Positions 23,264 to 36,213 are shown, counted from the stretch's first letter. The stretch is DNA of 64,000 bases from Enoplolaimus lenunculus (GCA_030248215.1 JASANG010001602.1:62001-126000), one strand, 5' to 3'. The notes: generated by a model from the sequence alone, not told the origin. A program made the numbers and translations.

Positions 23264-24057
23264 GAGCCCATGTATAGAACAGGGCCGGATCGCTTTCCGG
23301 AGGGACTGTAATAGAGTTATTTTAAGCTTTATACTAATTTTTTTGCTTAGGCTTAGGCTTAAGCTTTGGCTTAAGCTTATGCGGGGTTCACGTTATAACC
23401 GGGGCAGCTTGGGACACGTTTTGTCCCTATCAGACTATTGGGTAACATTTTGTCTGCTTATAAATCCTATATCGCATTCAAAAATTCGTATTTGTCTGCT
23501 ATCATTATGTGTAGGTCACCTTTGTCCTTCAATATCATATGATATATTTTCAAATGTCTGCATACTTGAGGTAACATACCCAAATTGTCTTATTGAATAT
23601 CATATGATACTAGAATTTGAAATTTGAATTTTTGAATTATGACACTGTTTTTCAAAGCGGTTTTGTGCCGGAAATGAATTCGCAGACGTGAATTTGGTAT
23701 TTTAAGCACAGCTGTGCCTTTGCCGTCCGACTTTCCATTAATTTATTAGCACCCGAAAATTACACTGTCCCGCTGAATATCATATGATATTCGTTTATAT
23801 TTTGGAATATCATATGATATTCTCATAAATGTCCCACAGTATCACGTAACATACCGTGCCTTGTACACATTGATGACTTGAGAGCGGTGGCTTGTAAGCT
23901 AATGTCATATGACATTCGAGTTTTGTCAACGTTGACGTCGAATCAACATAGGACAAGCCGTGTCCCGCCTGCCCCGGTTATAACGTGAACCCTGCATTAG
24001 GCTTGGCTTAGGAATATGCTTATACTACGGTTCCGGTTCTGTTCTATACATTGGCCC
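23264..24057. mobile_element. TTAGGC-rich element interrupted by a nested insertion
   Basis: The left part (23264-23379) starts CCCATGTATAGAACAGGGCC and runs into GCTTAGGCTTAGGCTTAAGC. The right part (about 23997-24057) resumes with TTAGGCTTGGCTTAGG and ends GTTCTATACATTGGCCC. Removing 23380-23996 and one TTA restores a normal ~174-bp element of this family. Confidence 0.8.
23380..23996. mobile_element. CATATG-palindrome element, 617 bp, TTA target duplication
   Basis: Inverted ends are TGCGGGGTTCACGTTATAAC and, on the right, GTTATAACGTGAACCCTGCA, continuing inward for about 45 bp. TTA occurs on both sides (23377-23379, 23997-23999). Three-base TWA duplications are typical of PIF/Harbinger elements; that assignment is inferred. 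Inside are five palindromes centred on CATATG, including GAATATCATATGATATTC (near 23776) and ATGTCATATGACAT (near 23903). There is no transposase. Confidence 0.85.
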
Positions 24058-24469
24058 AATAGTGGATTTAATATTTTCTGCAGGGAACCTATCAAGACAG
24101 CGTCGCTATACAGTGTGTATGTACAGACCTATCAAGTTTTGACGAATTGAACAATTTGGTTTTCGTATTCACCAAAGTTTTTTAAATGTTAGCGGAAATC
24201 AAAAAATACTGCACGTTGCGTATTCGACTCTTTGACTTTATACTTTCTGTGTGTAAAATATCGCCGAAAAACTTCACATTAAGCTTTACGTTATTCATAA
24301 TTGTTTTTGTCGCCGCTTGTTTCGCTGGCGAGTTTTTCCTACATTTGTGCTCCCAGGTAAATGTGCTTCTCGTTTTGGATGAACGCAACCTTTCACAATT
24401 TCGGGTGGGGGGAGGCTCGGATATCTAATCCGCTGCGCTGTACATATACTGATCCATACGTTACGGCTA
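24058..24469. other. Non-coding, no gene recognised
   Basis: Frames at 24182-24428 on both strands are short and unassigned. Confidence 0.4.
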
Positions 24470-24635
24470 CAGGTCCGTAGCCAGGTCACTTTGCTTGGTG
24501 GGCTAAAAATTTTTTAAGGAGTGGCATACAAGGGATTTGAATGACTTACAAGCAAGGTTGAACATTTTCTAGGGAGGCCAAAGTGTGTTTGTCGGGGAAC
24601 TCAGCCTGCCTCTGACTCCCTTGGTTACGGGCCCG
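24470..24635. mobile_element. CAGGCCCGTAGCC hAT-like element, copy 1
   Basis: 166 bp with ends CAGGTCCGTAGCC and GGTTACGGGCCCG. Flanks TACGGCTA (24462-24469) and TACGAATA (24636-24643) agree at six of eight positions, consistent with an aged 8-bp duplication. Internal GACTTACAAGCAAGGTTGAA is shared with copies at 36222 and 56534. Confidence 0.75.
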
Positions 24636-24989
24636 TACGAATAACATAAACTGCTGCATTTCAACAGACAGCACAACTTGATTAACCTTGCGAAAATAAA
24701 TTTGACGTTTTGGAATTTCCGCTGCAAACACCAATTTCTGCAAGCGTTAAAACCATTCATTTTGTTTACAATTTTTGAAATGTTTAATGACAAGTCGTCC
24801 ATGCATAAAAGTGTGTTTGTCATGGAAATTAACTTTTGTATTAGTCAAAATTTCAAAATTTTGGCTGCCTGCACACGACGTAAAGGCAAAAAATGCTACG
24901 TTGCACGCGCAGTATTAAACATATTCAATACAATTGTGAATTTAGCTATGCCAGAACAAAAATATAGGCTAAATCAAGAGTTTAACCGG

Positions 24990-25362
24990 ACGTGAATAAC
25001 ACCGGAGAAGAGTCCGTAAGCGGATATAGTTCTCAAACCCTAATTAGAGTCCATAAATGTCAAGCATTCCTAACTGCAGCGCGCAAATGACTCTAGGGCC
25101 AAATAAAGTTGAGTTCAAAACTTTAAAGCGTACTTAAGTTTTGAAAATAACCTTGCCTTATCGCTCAAGCTTTTGATATAAGACAAATAAACGTTTAATT
25201 CAACGGATAGTTTTAATACCGGATATATATCAACAACGAAGGGTAGCTGAGGGCGGGTTGAAAGTAAATTAAAGTCCGCAACCGAATAACAGGTGGGGTA
25301 CCCCCTGGAGAGGCCTAATAAATATCAGTCCCCCTTTTATTCGGGTCACTACAGTATATATT
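24990..25362. mobile_element. GTAGTGACCCGAATAA repeat, inverted orientation
   Basis: Shares AGAGTCCGTAAGCG, AGAGTCCATA and AACTTTAAAGCGTACTTA with 45704-45905. It ends with TTTATTCGGGTCACTACA, the reverse of the termini at 45704 and 58374. The left edge is uncertain. It is non-coding. Confidence 0.55.
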
Positions 25363-25514
25363 TATTGTTTAATCTTAAAATACCAAAATATTTGATAAAC
25401 ACACTTAAACAAGCAGCCCCTTAAAGGATCAGAGAGATGGTGTACGCTTATCTAGTACAAATTAAGTGTGCGAAGCATATGTAAATTTCGGCCAAGCCTG
25501 TAACTAACAGTGCT

Positions 25515-25705
25515 TGAACAGTAGTATAAGCATATTCGTAAGTCTAAGCCTAAGCATGAGCATGAGCGCAGATTGCGCTTATTTCTAAGCCTAGGCCTAA
25601 ACCTAAGCCTAATCCAAAGCTAAGCAAACAAGTTAGTTTAAGGCTTAAGCTTACTGTATCGCAGTCCCGCAGGAAAACGTTCCAGCCCTGTTTTATACAT
25701 GGGCC
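25515..25705. mobile_element. TTAGGC-rich element (inverted orientation)
   Basis: Runs of CCTAAG/CCTAAACC hexamers, then AAGCTTACTGTATCGCAG and GTTTTATACATGGGCC. A second, shorter relative follows at 25711-25822, ending CTAATATGGGCC. Confidence 0.65.
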
Positions 25706-25822
25706 ACTAAGTCTATGTCAAAGTCTAAACCAAAGCCTAAACAAAAAAATCAGTCTAAAGCTTAAGCTTGCTCTGTTACAGTCCCGCGAAAAAATTGCCT
25801 GCCTCTCAAACTAATATGGGCC

Positions 25823-28800
25823 TAAATTTTCATCCGTATAAATTGCGTGAAAAACACGACTATACGAAAAGTATTGACAAAAAATTAGGGCTTTTCTCCT
25901 GTATGCTTTTTCCAAATTTAAAAACATTAAGGCTTAAGCAGGCATAAGATCCAAAATTAGGAAGATTTACATTCTAACGAGTTATTTTTTCTTAAAAAAT
26001 ATAGTTGTTTAACAATTTTTCGCTACTTGCTTTCTACCGTACTTTCTAGGTTTATGGGCAGAGTTAATAATCTTGATAAATGTAGCTTTTCGGGCTGGTG
26101 TTTATAGTGCACCATGAACGCATGCCAACAGAATGAGAAATCAGAACAAATCAAGCTACTACCCAACTGATCCAGTGTGGTAGATAACTTTCTCTATGTT
26201 TGTCACCTAATGTATTGTTGAATGGTCAAATAACACACACTGTTACCATACACTTTCATGTAGGTAATGTACATGCAAATTAAATATTTCGGTTATCACG
26301 GGGAAGTCAAAACTAAGAATCGTAATTTCCGCGGAGACCACAGGGTTCAAATTGAGGGGTTCTTCTTCGAATCTTAAGGTTTCGGCTCCAATTTTTTTCA
26401 AACAAAGATCAGCCACAATTTTTTAATCAAGATATCAAATTTAAAAATCAAACCAGTTTATTTCCGAACAATGATGAAAAAAATACCTTTGCAAAATCGG
26501 ATCCCCAGAAATTAACTTAGCAAACTGTGTCAAAAATTTCAAACTCGTGACGGAGCTGCCCGTTAGAACTACCAACCCTAGATTTAGTTGTGATCCGCCG
26601 TCAAGGTTGGTTGAGTTTAATGGCGTAATAGCATCTTGTAGCGATAACCATTGGTTTTCTTTCGTAAATAAAGCAGGGTTCACCTTTGATTTAGCGGTGC
26701 ATAAAGAAAATAAATATTTTATAAGCCCAAAACTTTGTTCTTAACAGCGTGTAATGTTCTTAAATATATTTCAAATTATGCACCCTTGATTTGTTACCAT
26801 GTATTTAAATATACTATTTTCATTTTGTTTACATCGCAGTATATGTTAAACTGAAAACTTTTATCCAGAAAACAGATTATACATGAGTTTAGCAGACATG
26901 TAGGCGTTAAGTCGTAGCCAAAGTGTTGTGCTATACTTTGAGTGCCTTTTGTTGCTAACCGAAACCGTCCGACACCGGATACCGAATTGTAACAAAATAT
27001 TTTTACACCCAATGCCAACTGGTCCTCGAGGCAGCGTAACATTTATGATTGGGCTCGCTAACAGATTGGGTTTTGGTGTCTAAATCCGGTAGATATTTTA
27101 CCGGAGGTTCCGGCAATTTCCACTGTGAATTCGTATTTTTATATTGAATTTAGCCGTTTAGTGAAATTGTTAAATTTTGGTTTAGTTTTTTAAAATTTTT
27201 AATTAAATGGGTGTTCTCGAAAAACAAACAGAAATACAAACATTTGGCAAACACTTTAGAATTCTGTGTTCAGATATCCAAAACCAATATTATCTTAACT
27301 AATTTTGCCCTACCATTCGACCAGGTTCCGGAAAAGGTAAGTATTTTAACTTCGTTTGCGCGATGACGCGTGAGGTTCTTGACTAACGCATAGGCGACAG
27401 TGGAGTACAACGTCATGTTCCTCTATATACCTAGATATATAGCCACTCCTTAGAAAATCCAGGGGTATACAACTTCATCCTTTGGCAGACAAAAGCCGAT
27501 GACGTGTAAGAATATATTTTTCCTGCAGCTGGATCTGTGTTGTTCGGCAGTAAAGGAACAGAGTAAGGAAATCATTATATCTATTTCACTACCAGTGTGA
27601 CAGGGTACAACCGGAGGTGTTCTTTTGGCTACGGCAGAAAAGCGCCGAGGGCTTCGGCTTCCGTGGGATTTCTCCGCTGGTTCCGAAAATTGTGGTTGTG
27701 AAATTTTGCTTAGTTTTACAATATTTTTTTTGTTAAGTGCATATCGTGTTAACTTTTGGTACAATTTCGAGGAAAAAATTGTCAAGATTTTGCATAAAAA
27801 TAAGCGTATAACTCCAAAACATTTAACAATACTGTAGAAATATTTGCTGCAAATTAGCAAATAAACTGTTCCGGCTTAGCTATTTTGACCTCAAGCGCAA
27901 TATAATGCTTACACAGGATACACTGAATAAAACTTCGAACCTTTTGAAAATGTTTCAAGTTATCGAATTTCCATTTTTTCTGACCAAAAATGGAAAAATT
28001 TTGTCTGTTCTTAAGCTCGAATTCAAGACTATACATCCAGATTTGCAGCTAATTAGACTTAGCTACGTTCACTGATTTTGGTACAAACTTATGCCTTGTT
28101 ATAATTAAGATGGGAAGATAATCCTGCTCTTATGTGCGATTAAGTTTTCAATGTATCACAGTGGTAACCTTGGCTTTATATAGAAATAATATAATAGAAA
28201 TTTTGGCCAATGTTAATTATATGGCCTGTCCAATGCGAGACCATGAAGTTGGGGACTTTAGAACATGGCAAGATTAGATTTATGTTTAGGCTTAGCGTAC
28301 AATTCGGCTTAGTCAGTCTTCTGCTTAGGCTTACGATTTGGTTCAGCCAGGCATATTATTAGGATTAGCCTTAGTAGGCACACATTTATAATTAACATGT
28401 ACTGCAATTTTAATTCGCTTAAGTAAAATTAACGGCTCTCGCCAATCTAGCAATGGTTCAATAGTTTTAAATAAAATACAAGAATATTACGTTGTAATGT
28501 CCGAAAAGGATAGCATCATTTCGACTCAAACTCAAAAGACGGTAAACTTTTACGCAATTACTTATAAGTAAAACTTTAATATAAAAGTAAGATTTCAGAA
28601 ATCCAGCCAGTGTTGTAAAAATACAAATTGCATGTTAAGTAATTAAAAATAATTTTCGATTTTATGATTATTTCATTAATTATGTGATAACGAAATTTTG
28701 AGTTTTTGCCAAAATTACTATAATTTTGTAATAATTGTGGTCTTGCAAGTTTGTTATTATATCATATTTGTAATTTTGCAACTTTGTGCTTTTAGAAAAG

Positions 28801-29751
28801 TGGTTAATTTTGATTGAAATCAGCTGTTTGTTGGTTAAATTTTAGCAATTAGTGAGCAGTAGTTAGATTTTTGATTTAGTTAATTTTTCATTTCTCAGTA
28901 CTAATTAAGACCATTTGTAATAAGTTGATAAGTTAAATTGCACAAAATTACAGAGAATCTTTTAAAGGAAGACAGATTAAAAAACATTGCCTGCATGGCT
29001 TTCCTCAATTTTAGCATCGATACTACTTAAGCTTTCTGTGTTCAGGTTATAAGCATGATTGGTTCAGCATATTAATTATCTTAATTAACACAGTCACGCG
29101 TATTATTATAAAATGTTTAGTGACAGATTCAGATTGAAGTTTTTGTTTTTGATCAAAATATTTTTTACGATCTGAAGTTCAAATATAGCATAAGTTTTAC
29201 GAGTTTTGCCGATAGTCCTATCACGAATAGATAATTGCAGTTTTAGACAAATATATGCAACTTGGCTCATTCTATGGTAGTAAGTAATGCTTATAACTAG
29301 CGCGCATTGCATTTTTTTTGGTTAACCCGTATCTGTAGAGGTTAACGGAAACCGTAAATAAATGAAAACACGTGAAATTACCCTAAAATCAATGAGAATA
29401 ATTCAGCCATGCTTATAATGTAAATATATTTTATTAATTACACATAGAAATATTGAAACGTTCAGTGCAAGAACCACATCAGCTCTTATACGCTTGCTCT
29501 GCATTCTGGATTAAATCATATATATTTCCTAAGCCGAAGCGTATGTGAAGGAAAAGTTTAAAAGTGTCTAAACATCTACTAACCTTTAGATGTGGGGTGC
29601 CCTCGCAAACATGCAACGCGTGGCGGTACATTTTGTATTAATATGGAAAACAGAGCCTGCTGTTTACTCTTGTTAAAAGAATCATCTACTTTTCGTCTCA
29701 GACTTATAAAGTAGGATGTAATAAATTCTTGCTTAAGACCACCACGGCCTA
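25823..29751. other. Non-coding; a few unassigned open frames
   Basis: Minus frames at 26441-26683 and 26794-27042 (for example LEDQLALGVKIFCYNSVSG) read like protein but match no family I recognise. The minus frame at 27450-27860 includes TCCGGTTGTACCC-type repeat sequence. A decayed TTAGGC-rich stretch is at about 28283-28375. The rest is AT-rich with nothing seen. Confidence 0.3.
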
Positions 29752-29993
29752 CACTGCAAGAAATGGTGAGCCAATTTGACTCTTTCCGAAATAGGTTCTT
29801 TGGGACTACACAAACTGAGTCAAATTTGGCTCCGCCAGAGTCAAACGAGAGTCAAATTTGGCTCCGCCAGAGTCAAACGACCGAATTAGTAAGTCGAATT
29901 TGGCTCTGGCGGAGTCGAATTTGACTCAGTTTGTGTAGTCACATAGAGCCTATTTCGGAGATAGTCAACTTGACTCACCATTTTATGCAGTTT
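29752..29993. mobile_element. Inverted-repeat element with ACTGCA ends and internal duplication
   Basis: The left end is CACTGCAAGAAATGGTGAGC and the right end GACTCACCATTTTATGCAGT; the ends pair for roughly 45 bp. GGCCTA lies at 29746-29751 and again at 29995-30000. Inside, GAGTCAAATTTGGCTCCGCC is present twice in tandem, then inverted. A shorter relative is at 58552. Confidence 0.75.
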
Positions 29994-30142
29994 AGGCCTA
30001 GCTGAAAACTCATTATATGGACCGAATTTATTTGTACAACTCGGTTAATTCAGACAACTTCTATAAATTTGCATAAAAAGACAAAAATTTATGGTTCTTG
30101 CTTTAACAGAAAGGCAGCATGTGGTTGATTCATTTTTTATAT
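29994..30142. other. Short spacer
   Basis: No feature seen between two mobile elements. Confidence 0.4.
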
Positions 30143-30150
30143 ATATTGAC

Positions 30151-30390
30151 TAATGTCGTGCCCCGGCCATGAACCGGCCGGCCGACGGCCAAAGTCACTG
30201 GGCAAACGGCTAGCAAGAAATTGCTTATCGCATAAAAAACTAAAAACGTTGACATCGTTTTAAATTTAATATATTTTTAATCATATTTAGATTTCGATTC
30301 TCAAACTCTTAGCTGAAATCTGAAATGTCAAACCTCCCGTTCGCGGCCGGCCGGCCGATCAGTTGAAAAAGTGATAACTGCACAGCACTA
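30151..30390. mobile_element. GC-rich-ended hAT-like element with perfect 8-bp TSD
   Basis: 240 bp flanked by ATATTGAC at 30143-30150 and 30391-30398. Ends TAATGTCGTGC and GCACAGCACTA are imperfect inverted repeats. It carries two GC islands with GGCCGGCC (near 30174 and 30346) in otherwise AT-rich DNA. The 8-bp duplication suggests hAT; no coding sequence is present. Confidence 0.75.
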
Positions 30391-30398
30391 ATATTGAC

Positions 30399-32136
30399 AG
30401 GTAATATTTTGCAATATATTCTTAGGTTTTGCACAACTTTTTGCCAAATCGGAACACTGGAACAAATTTGGTAAAATGATTGATGTAAGTTTTGAAATTT
30501 TGAAGCTCTTAAAATTAACTTAGCTACGTTCCAGACGACGATGGAACCTCTTCATAAGCCATGCCGCGTCGAAAACTTTTCGAGGTAAATTAATCATATA
30601 AAGATCACAATGTGTCCATGATAAAATACGGCAGGACGAGTTTAAAACAATTTCAGCTTTCGGCTCACTTTGAAATCTTGAAATATATTAAAGTATTTGG
30701 TATACAAGCTTAAAAACTGTTGGATATTTAGGTAACTGTATCCCCCACTGAAAAATGCTGAATCAGCTACTTCACTTAAACTTTGTAACCAAGCCACATT
30801 TCTTTATTCAATTTTTTTGAAGGGGTCGCTATTTCTTTTAGTCAAAATATTTTACCGAATCGCACAGATTCCGGCAAATTTGCACGTGTCATAAATCGCG
30901 TTTATTGGTTTAATAGCGACAAGTGACAGCTTTGAATTCCGGAGCTACGGGCGCAACTTTGCTACCAAACAAAACAATTTTGGCATTTCAATGTTGCGCT
31001 GTTGTGCGAATTGTATCTTAAGAAGCAACGCAGTTAAATTCAATTTTTAAAACATTTTTATTTTTAAAAATTGTAAAAAGCATAAACAATATATACACAA
31101 CTGGATGAGTCTTGGCAAACCAGTTGTGATCTGGAGATAGCACGTATTGCCAGTCAAGTGAGCTATGAAAACGACGGGACTGAAGTCTCCCATGGTACTA
31201 GGATACCATTCGTAGCTCCCATCGTTACAAGACCAAGCTCAAACTTGTATAGAATTTGTGCTACATACAGTTGCTGTGAATTCCAATGAGTTGACTAAAC
31301 CAATTCGGAACGATATCACCTCAGCGTGAGTCAGTAATTACTGTTATTAACTCAGAAATAACCAGGAATAACTAATTCTCGCTCTGAGTTAATTAATCAA
31401 CTCATTTGAAATTACTGTGCGGTGGTACATAGACAGACACTGTATCTCAGTGGTTAGCTTGCTTGTCCGTTCATATAATTTCTGTTAGCTACGTTCGTTT
31501 TAACTGCATTATTACTTGAAAGTTTTATAATTATAATTAAAGAACGGGTGAGACTTAATCTGGCAATAATTTCCAGTTTCTTCTAATTTCTTCTTAATAG
31601 ATTTGTCATAGGCTTGGCTTATCGCTGCAACCCATAACTTTTAAACCTTTTACCCCACACCCAGCGTTTTTAGAAAAGATTACACGTTCGTATTTTTCAG
31701 TATTGTTGTTTCTTCATTTAAATGTAAATTGTACCTATTTTTCTTCTATAGTTTGTTTGCATTTTGTCAAAATCCTACTGCGCTTTTATCTTCTATCCGG
31801 TTAGGCATGTGTTTTTGACACATGGGTATATCGAAACGAATATGTATAGTTTTAAACAGAGGAAGGGCTTTGCAAATGAAATGATTTATTACACCACTTG
31901 GTTACGTTTCATTAATTACCTTTTATTCCGATAATTCTGAAAAAAGTCACGGTTTGTGCCGCGATTTCTCTAAAAGAGTTTGAAAATCACGTCTCAAACA
32001 TATGTTTTGAATATTTTGTCGTTTAAGGTTTTAGTTAATATTTATAGTTCAAAAGCGCGACCGTACACATGGATAATAATCAAGCGAGTCGTATCTACAA
32101 ACGAAAATTTTGTAGACGCAATAGAAAACGTACTTT
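30399..32136. other. Non-coding; one small foldback
   Basis: At about 31281-31420, AATGAGTTGACTAA and TTAATCAACTCATT face each other with GAGTCAGTAATTACTG and related segments between, suggesting another short inverted-repeat element. No gene recognised. Confidence 0.4.
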
Positions 32137-32775
32137 TAATAGACTTCAGAATATTAACCTTCTGAATTCTAGAGGTCAAAGAAATAACTTTTACATGAAT
32201 TTATACTCTCTGTCGAGCTAAAATTTAGGCTGCGCGTCTGCCCATGAAATGCTTTCTCGGGGTGAAACAACCTGAAATATTTTTTCACTAACATAAGCGG
32301 ATAATATTTTGGATCTCCAAGCAGTTTATTTTAGCGCCTGTTAAAACTTGCTTATTTCTTGTCTCTACAAATTTCAGGAGTAGATATATTTGTTTTAGCT
32401 TTGCCCTTAATATACACCCTCTGTATCCGCCATGCATCAGCGGTTCGTAGTCCGGAGTAGACTTCAAAATATTAACCTACTGAATTCTAGAGGTCAAAGA
32501 AATAACTTTTACACGAATTTATACTCTCTGTCGAGCTGAAATTTAGGCTGTGCGTCTGCCCATGAAATGCTTCCTCGGTGGTGAACCAACCTAAAATATT
32601 TTTTCACTAATATCAGCAAATAATATTTTGGATCTCCAAGCAGTTTATTTTAACGCCTATTAAAACTTGCTTTTTTCTTGTCTCTACAAATTTCAGGAGT
32701 AGATATATTCGTTTTAGCTTTCCCCTTAATATACACCGTCTGTATCCGCCATGCACCAGGGGTTCGTAGTCCGGA
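32137..32775. repeat. ~318-bp tandem duplication
   Basis: GAATTCTAGAGGTCAAAG occurs at 32164 and 32482, and GGTTCGTAGTCCGGA at 32442 and 32761. The two copies agree at most positions with scattered substitutions and one-base gaps, so this duplication is older than the one at 5592. Confidence 0.88.
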
Positions 32776-35700
32776 TTTCTGCGTCTAGACTGGTTAAGGT
32801 GTTTCAGACAGCTGGTTAAAAACAACCTTTGTACTTTGAAAGTTCGATTGAAAACATATCAGGCAAAAGTAGCGAGTCTCAAGTGCGCCACGCTTGCTAC
32901 TTCAAATAATATTCGTTTAGGGTATTTGTTTTTGGTGACATTGCCTCAGCGGGGTCGTGTTTAGATTATTGTTCGCAAAATTTTTTAGTTACCAAACGTA
33001 CGTGTAATGTAGTCTGTATAAGAAAAACGTTGTATAAGACGCAAGCGATGGCGCTGGCTGTAACTGATCGAACGTAAAATTTTTATTCATGAAAGTGGCC
33101 ACTACAATCATATACCAATCGTAGTGGTATATACAACATGAAGCAATGAGGGGGGTCAATTTTACGTTCATTTTACACGTGTATCCGCCAGCCAACACCG
33201 AAAAAATAATCGGACCACATTTTAGTATATACAGTAGCACATGAATTTCAACATCGATGGAGATTTTGACCCCCCCAAATACGGGGTGGTAAGCCAAAAA
33301 TGCAACGCGCGCTGGGTACGTTTTTTTCTACATAGAATGTACCCAGTTGCATACTCTTGTTAAAGGGTATCATGCACTCTTGGTGGAAGTAATATGCTAA
33401 TTAGCGTGTACCTAACTAGATTGTAACTGTTGTTGTAGACGCTATGTTTAAATTTCTCGTGCCCGAAAACCAAAAAGAAAACAGCACACAAACATTTTAA
33501 CTGCCATAGTTAGCATATGTAATATGTCAATTAGTTAGTAGTTAGCCATTCATATATCTGTTTTGAAGGTTCAGAAACAATCCATTTCGGTTCTTCACAA
33601 CCAAGAACACTGTAGTACAGAAATCAAATCGTTTTGTAACCGTAATAATTTGTGAAATAACGTAGAAAGTATCAATTTAGGCTTAACTAAATAGTATAAT
33701 ATGAAAAATATTTTTAGCTAACTATTCATTTATTGGTTTTGAAGGTTTAAAACAATTTATGCAGGTTTTTTGTACCCAAAAATCCTTTAGTACCGAAATT
33801 GTATTGCTCGAGGTAGGTTTCACCCAGAGTCATTCGCACTTGTCAATTTCGTATCCACAAGCGATGGGAATGAACCAACCGAACTATCGAGTAAACCTAA
33901 TGTACTTCATGACTCCAAACCTTGAATGTTTGGAAACTCAATCTGTGAAGTTCTAAGGAAACAACCAACCTTGGAACCGAAAGAATTGCTTATCAAAAAG
34001 TTGGGCAATTTATAAACAGCAATTCATGCAGCTTGTTTTGCAGAGTCAAGTGTTAAATTTTTGCAATTAAACGACTGATTCACCAGCATTGTCAAATGTC
34101 TGATTTCTCACCCCTAAAGATAAATTATTTTGGGTGTACTGAAACAGTGTGGAAGAGAACAATGTTGATTGTACTGCTGTTGAAATTGAATCTGGACATT
34201 AATTGAAATTGACTCAAATAGCAAATTATTTATTAGCTCAAGAATTTTACCCAAGATTAGAAATACAATTATGTTCTTATATAGCATGAGTAGTCGCTAT
34301 GCAAATAAAACATAACGACTCACAGAGTCTGTACAAATGTTAAAGTAATGTTGTAACTCGAATAAAACATTTAGATACTAATACTGGTTATGCTTCACAA
34401 GGGGCTACGCTGACAGACAGCTATTCATTTGTTAACCAGGCCGGTATTGTATGAGTTCCAGTTCCCTATAATCTTTTACTCAATGTGTCGTTGTTATACT
34501 TAGGAATATACTTTTAAAACTTGTTATTCTTCAATAGATATTTACATCTGTGTTTCAGTAATCAAATTGTTTATTTGGCCCAGGCACCATTTACGTGCTC
34601 CAGTTGGAGGCAATTGACAACAGTCAACTCTGACTAATGCAGTAACCAGTATATAAGATCGTATCAGTAATGAATCAAATTCTGTACCGAATTTTATTTG
34701 GTCTAGAAAGCATACAACGCAACCTAATTAGGGTTTTTGATGTTTAGAGACTGAATAACAGGGTGCAACAGGAGGTGAAAAATACCGGAGCCGGAGGTTA
34801 ACGAAATTCGCCGGACCGGAAAGCTGAAGGTGAGCTCGGACTCTTTTTACCTCTCACCCCGTCATTTGGGTCATTACGGGTAGGATTTTGGACTTAATTA
34901 TTAATTGAGTTGCCTGACCTGATGTGTACCTTGAATGGGAGATTATTATCTCTCTATTTTATATAGGTATCATTGCTATGTTTTGAATTTTGGATATTAC
35001 TCAAACACAAGAGTTTACGTATTTTTTCACTTCAGTACGAAAGGGTTGAACAAAAAGATTTGATCTTTGAACTTTTTGTGCAATATTCAATATGAAGACT
35101 ATTCCAAAGCATGCAGAAGTGCCTGTGTCACATTCTACTCGAAGGCATTGATTATCCACAACTGTTTCTTATAAAATTACGAATGAAGAAAATTTAATTT
35201 CTGCTCAACTTTTCGACGATGCTAAAACTGAAGAAATATTCATGTTTCATATTGGATTTCCGATTGAATTTAAACTCTGCGTAAAAACACTCTCTCTTGA
35301 TTAAGTTCCGTTCATTTGTTACCCAGCGAGAATCGGTTTGACATCGTTTGTGATGAACGCTTGTGAGTATTGCAGAAATGCAGTTTTGTTCGAAAACACT
35401 TTCGCAAAATCTTGACAGACTGCAATTTGCTGAAACATATTCACGCTGCAAAAACTTGCATGTGACAACAATGAAGCAGATTTATTTTGTATTTCTGTTC
35501 AATTTAACTTAATCTACAACTAAGCCTAATTCTAAGCAAAAAATTAGTCTAAAGTGTACTCTATTGTAGGTCTTCTTGAAAACTGATCAAAAACGTAAAT
35601 TTGCTTTTAAACCAGGGTTTATCTCAAAAAACCTGGCAACAATTTCACGATGAGTTTGCTTGATGCGTAGTAGTGTGTAAAGTGGTTCGTGACACTTAAG

Positions 35701-36213
35701 TACCATTAGTTTCACCTGCAAACCTATTATACTTTTTAAAACACTGAAATATTACAAGTTGGGCTGTTTTCGACTGGTGATATGTTAGGTATCGAATTTT
35801 CTGAAGACACAGGCGCATAGAACATACAAAATAAACGTAAGAATTCTTAAAGGTCAAATATAATTGGTGTTCGCTACACTCGCTCGCAAAATTTCTATAC
35901 AAGGTTGTACCCCAATGGTTATAAATCCAGTCAAAAAGCAAATGAACCTTAAATTAAACGTTAAGACTTGTCACCTTTTGCTAGAGTTGTCCAAATTTGA
36001 CAAAAATAGTTTTAGGGTCGGTCTTTAAAAAATCTGTTCTCTGATGGAGGATACCAAGATTTGAAAAGAAAGACAGAATAGTTAAAAACGTCGCTAGCGA
36101 AGGCAGTGAGTAGCTAGCGCATTTTTGCATTAAAATTTTTAGATTCCTGCACGGATCTTTGAGAGTCGACTCGACTAACACCATTGACAACCATGCTCAA
36201 GCGTGCCTGAGAA
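32776..36213. other. Non-coding, no gene recognised
   Basis: Frames at 32989-33297, 33759-33956 and 35194-35451 are short and unassigned. CCGGAGCCGGAGG motifs near 34790 resemble fragments near 37650 and 56165. A short CCTAAG stretch lies at 35514-35575. Confidence 0.35.

Noticed and set aside
23169-23627. 152-codon plus-strand frame as a gene
   Set aside because: It runs across two different mobile elements, including the nested insertion boundary.
27450-27860. 136-codon minus-strand frame as a gene
   Set aside because: It includes a CCGGTTGTACCC-type repeat fragment and has no recognised domain.
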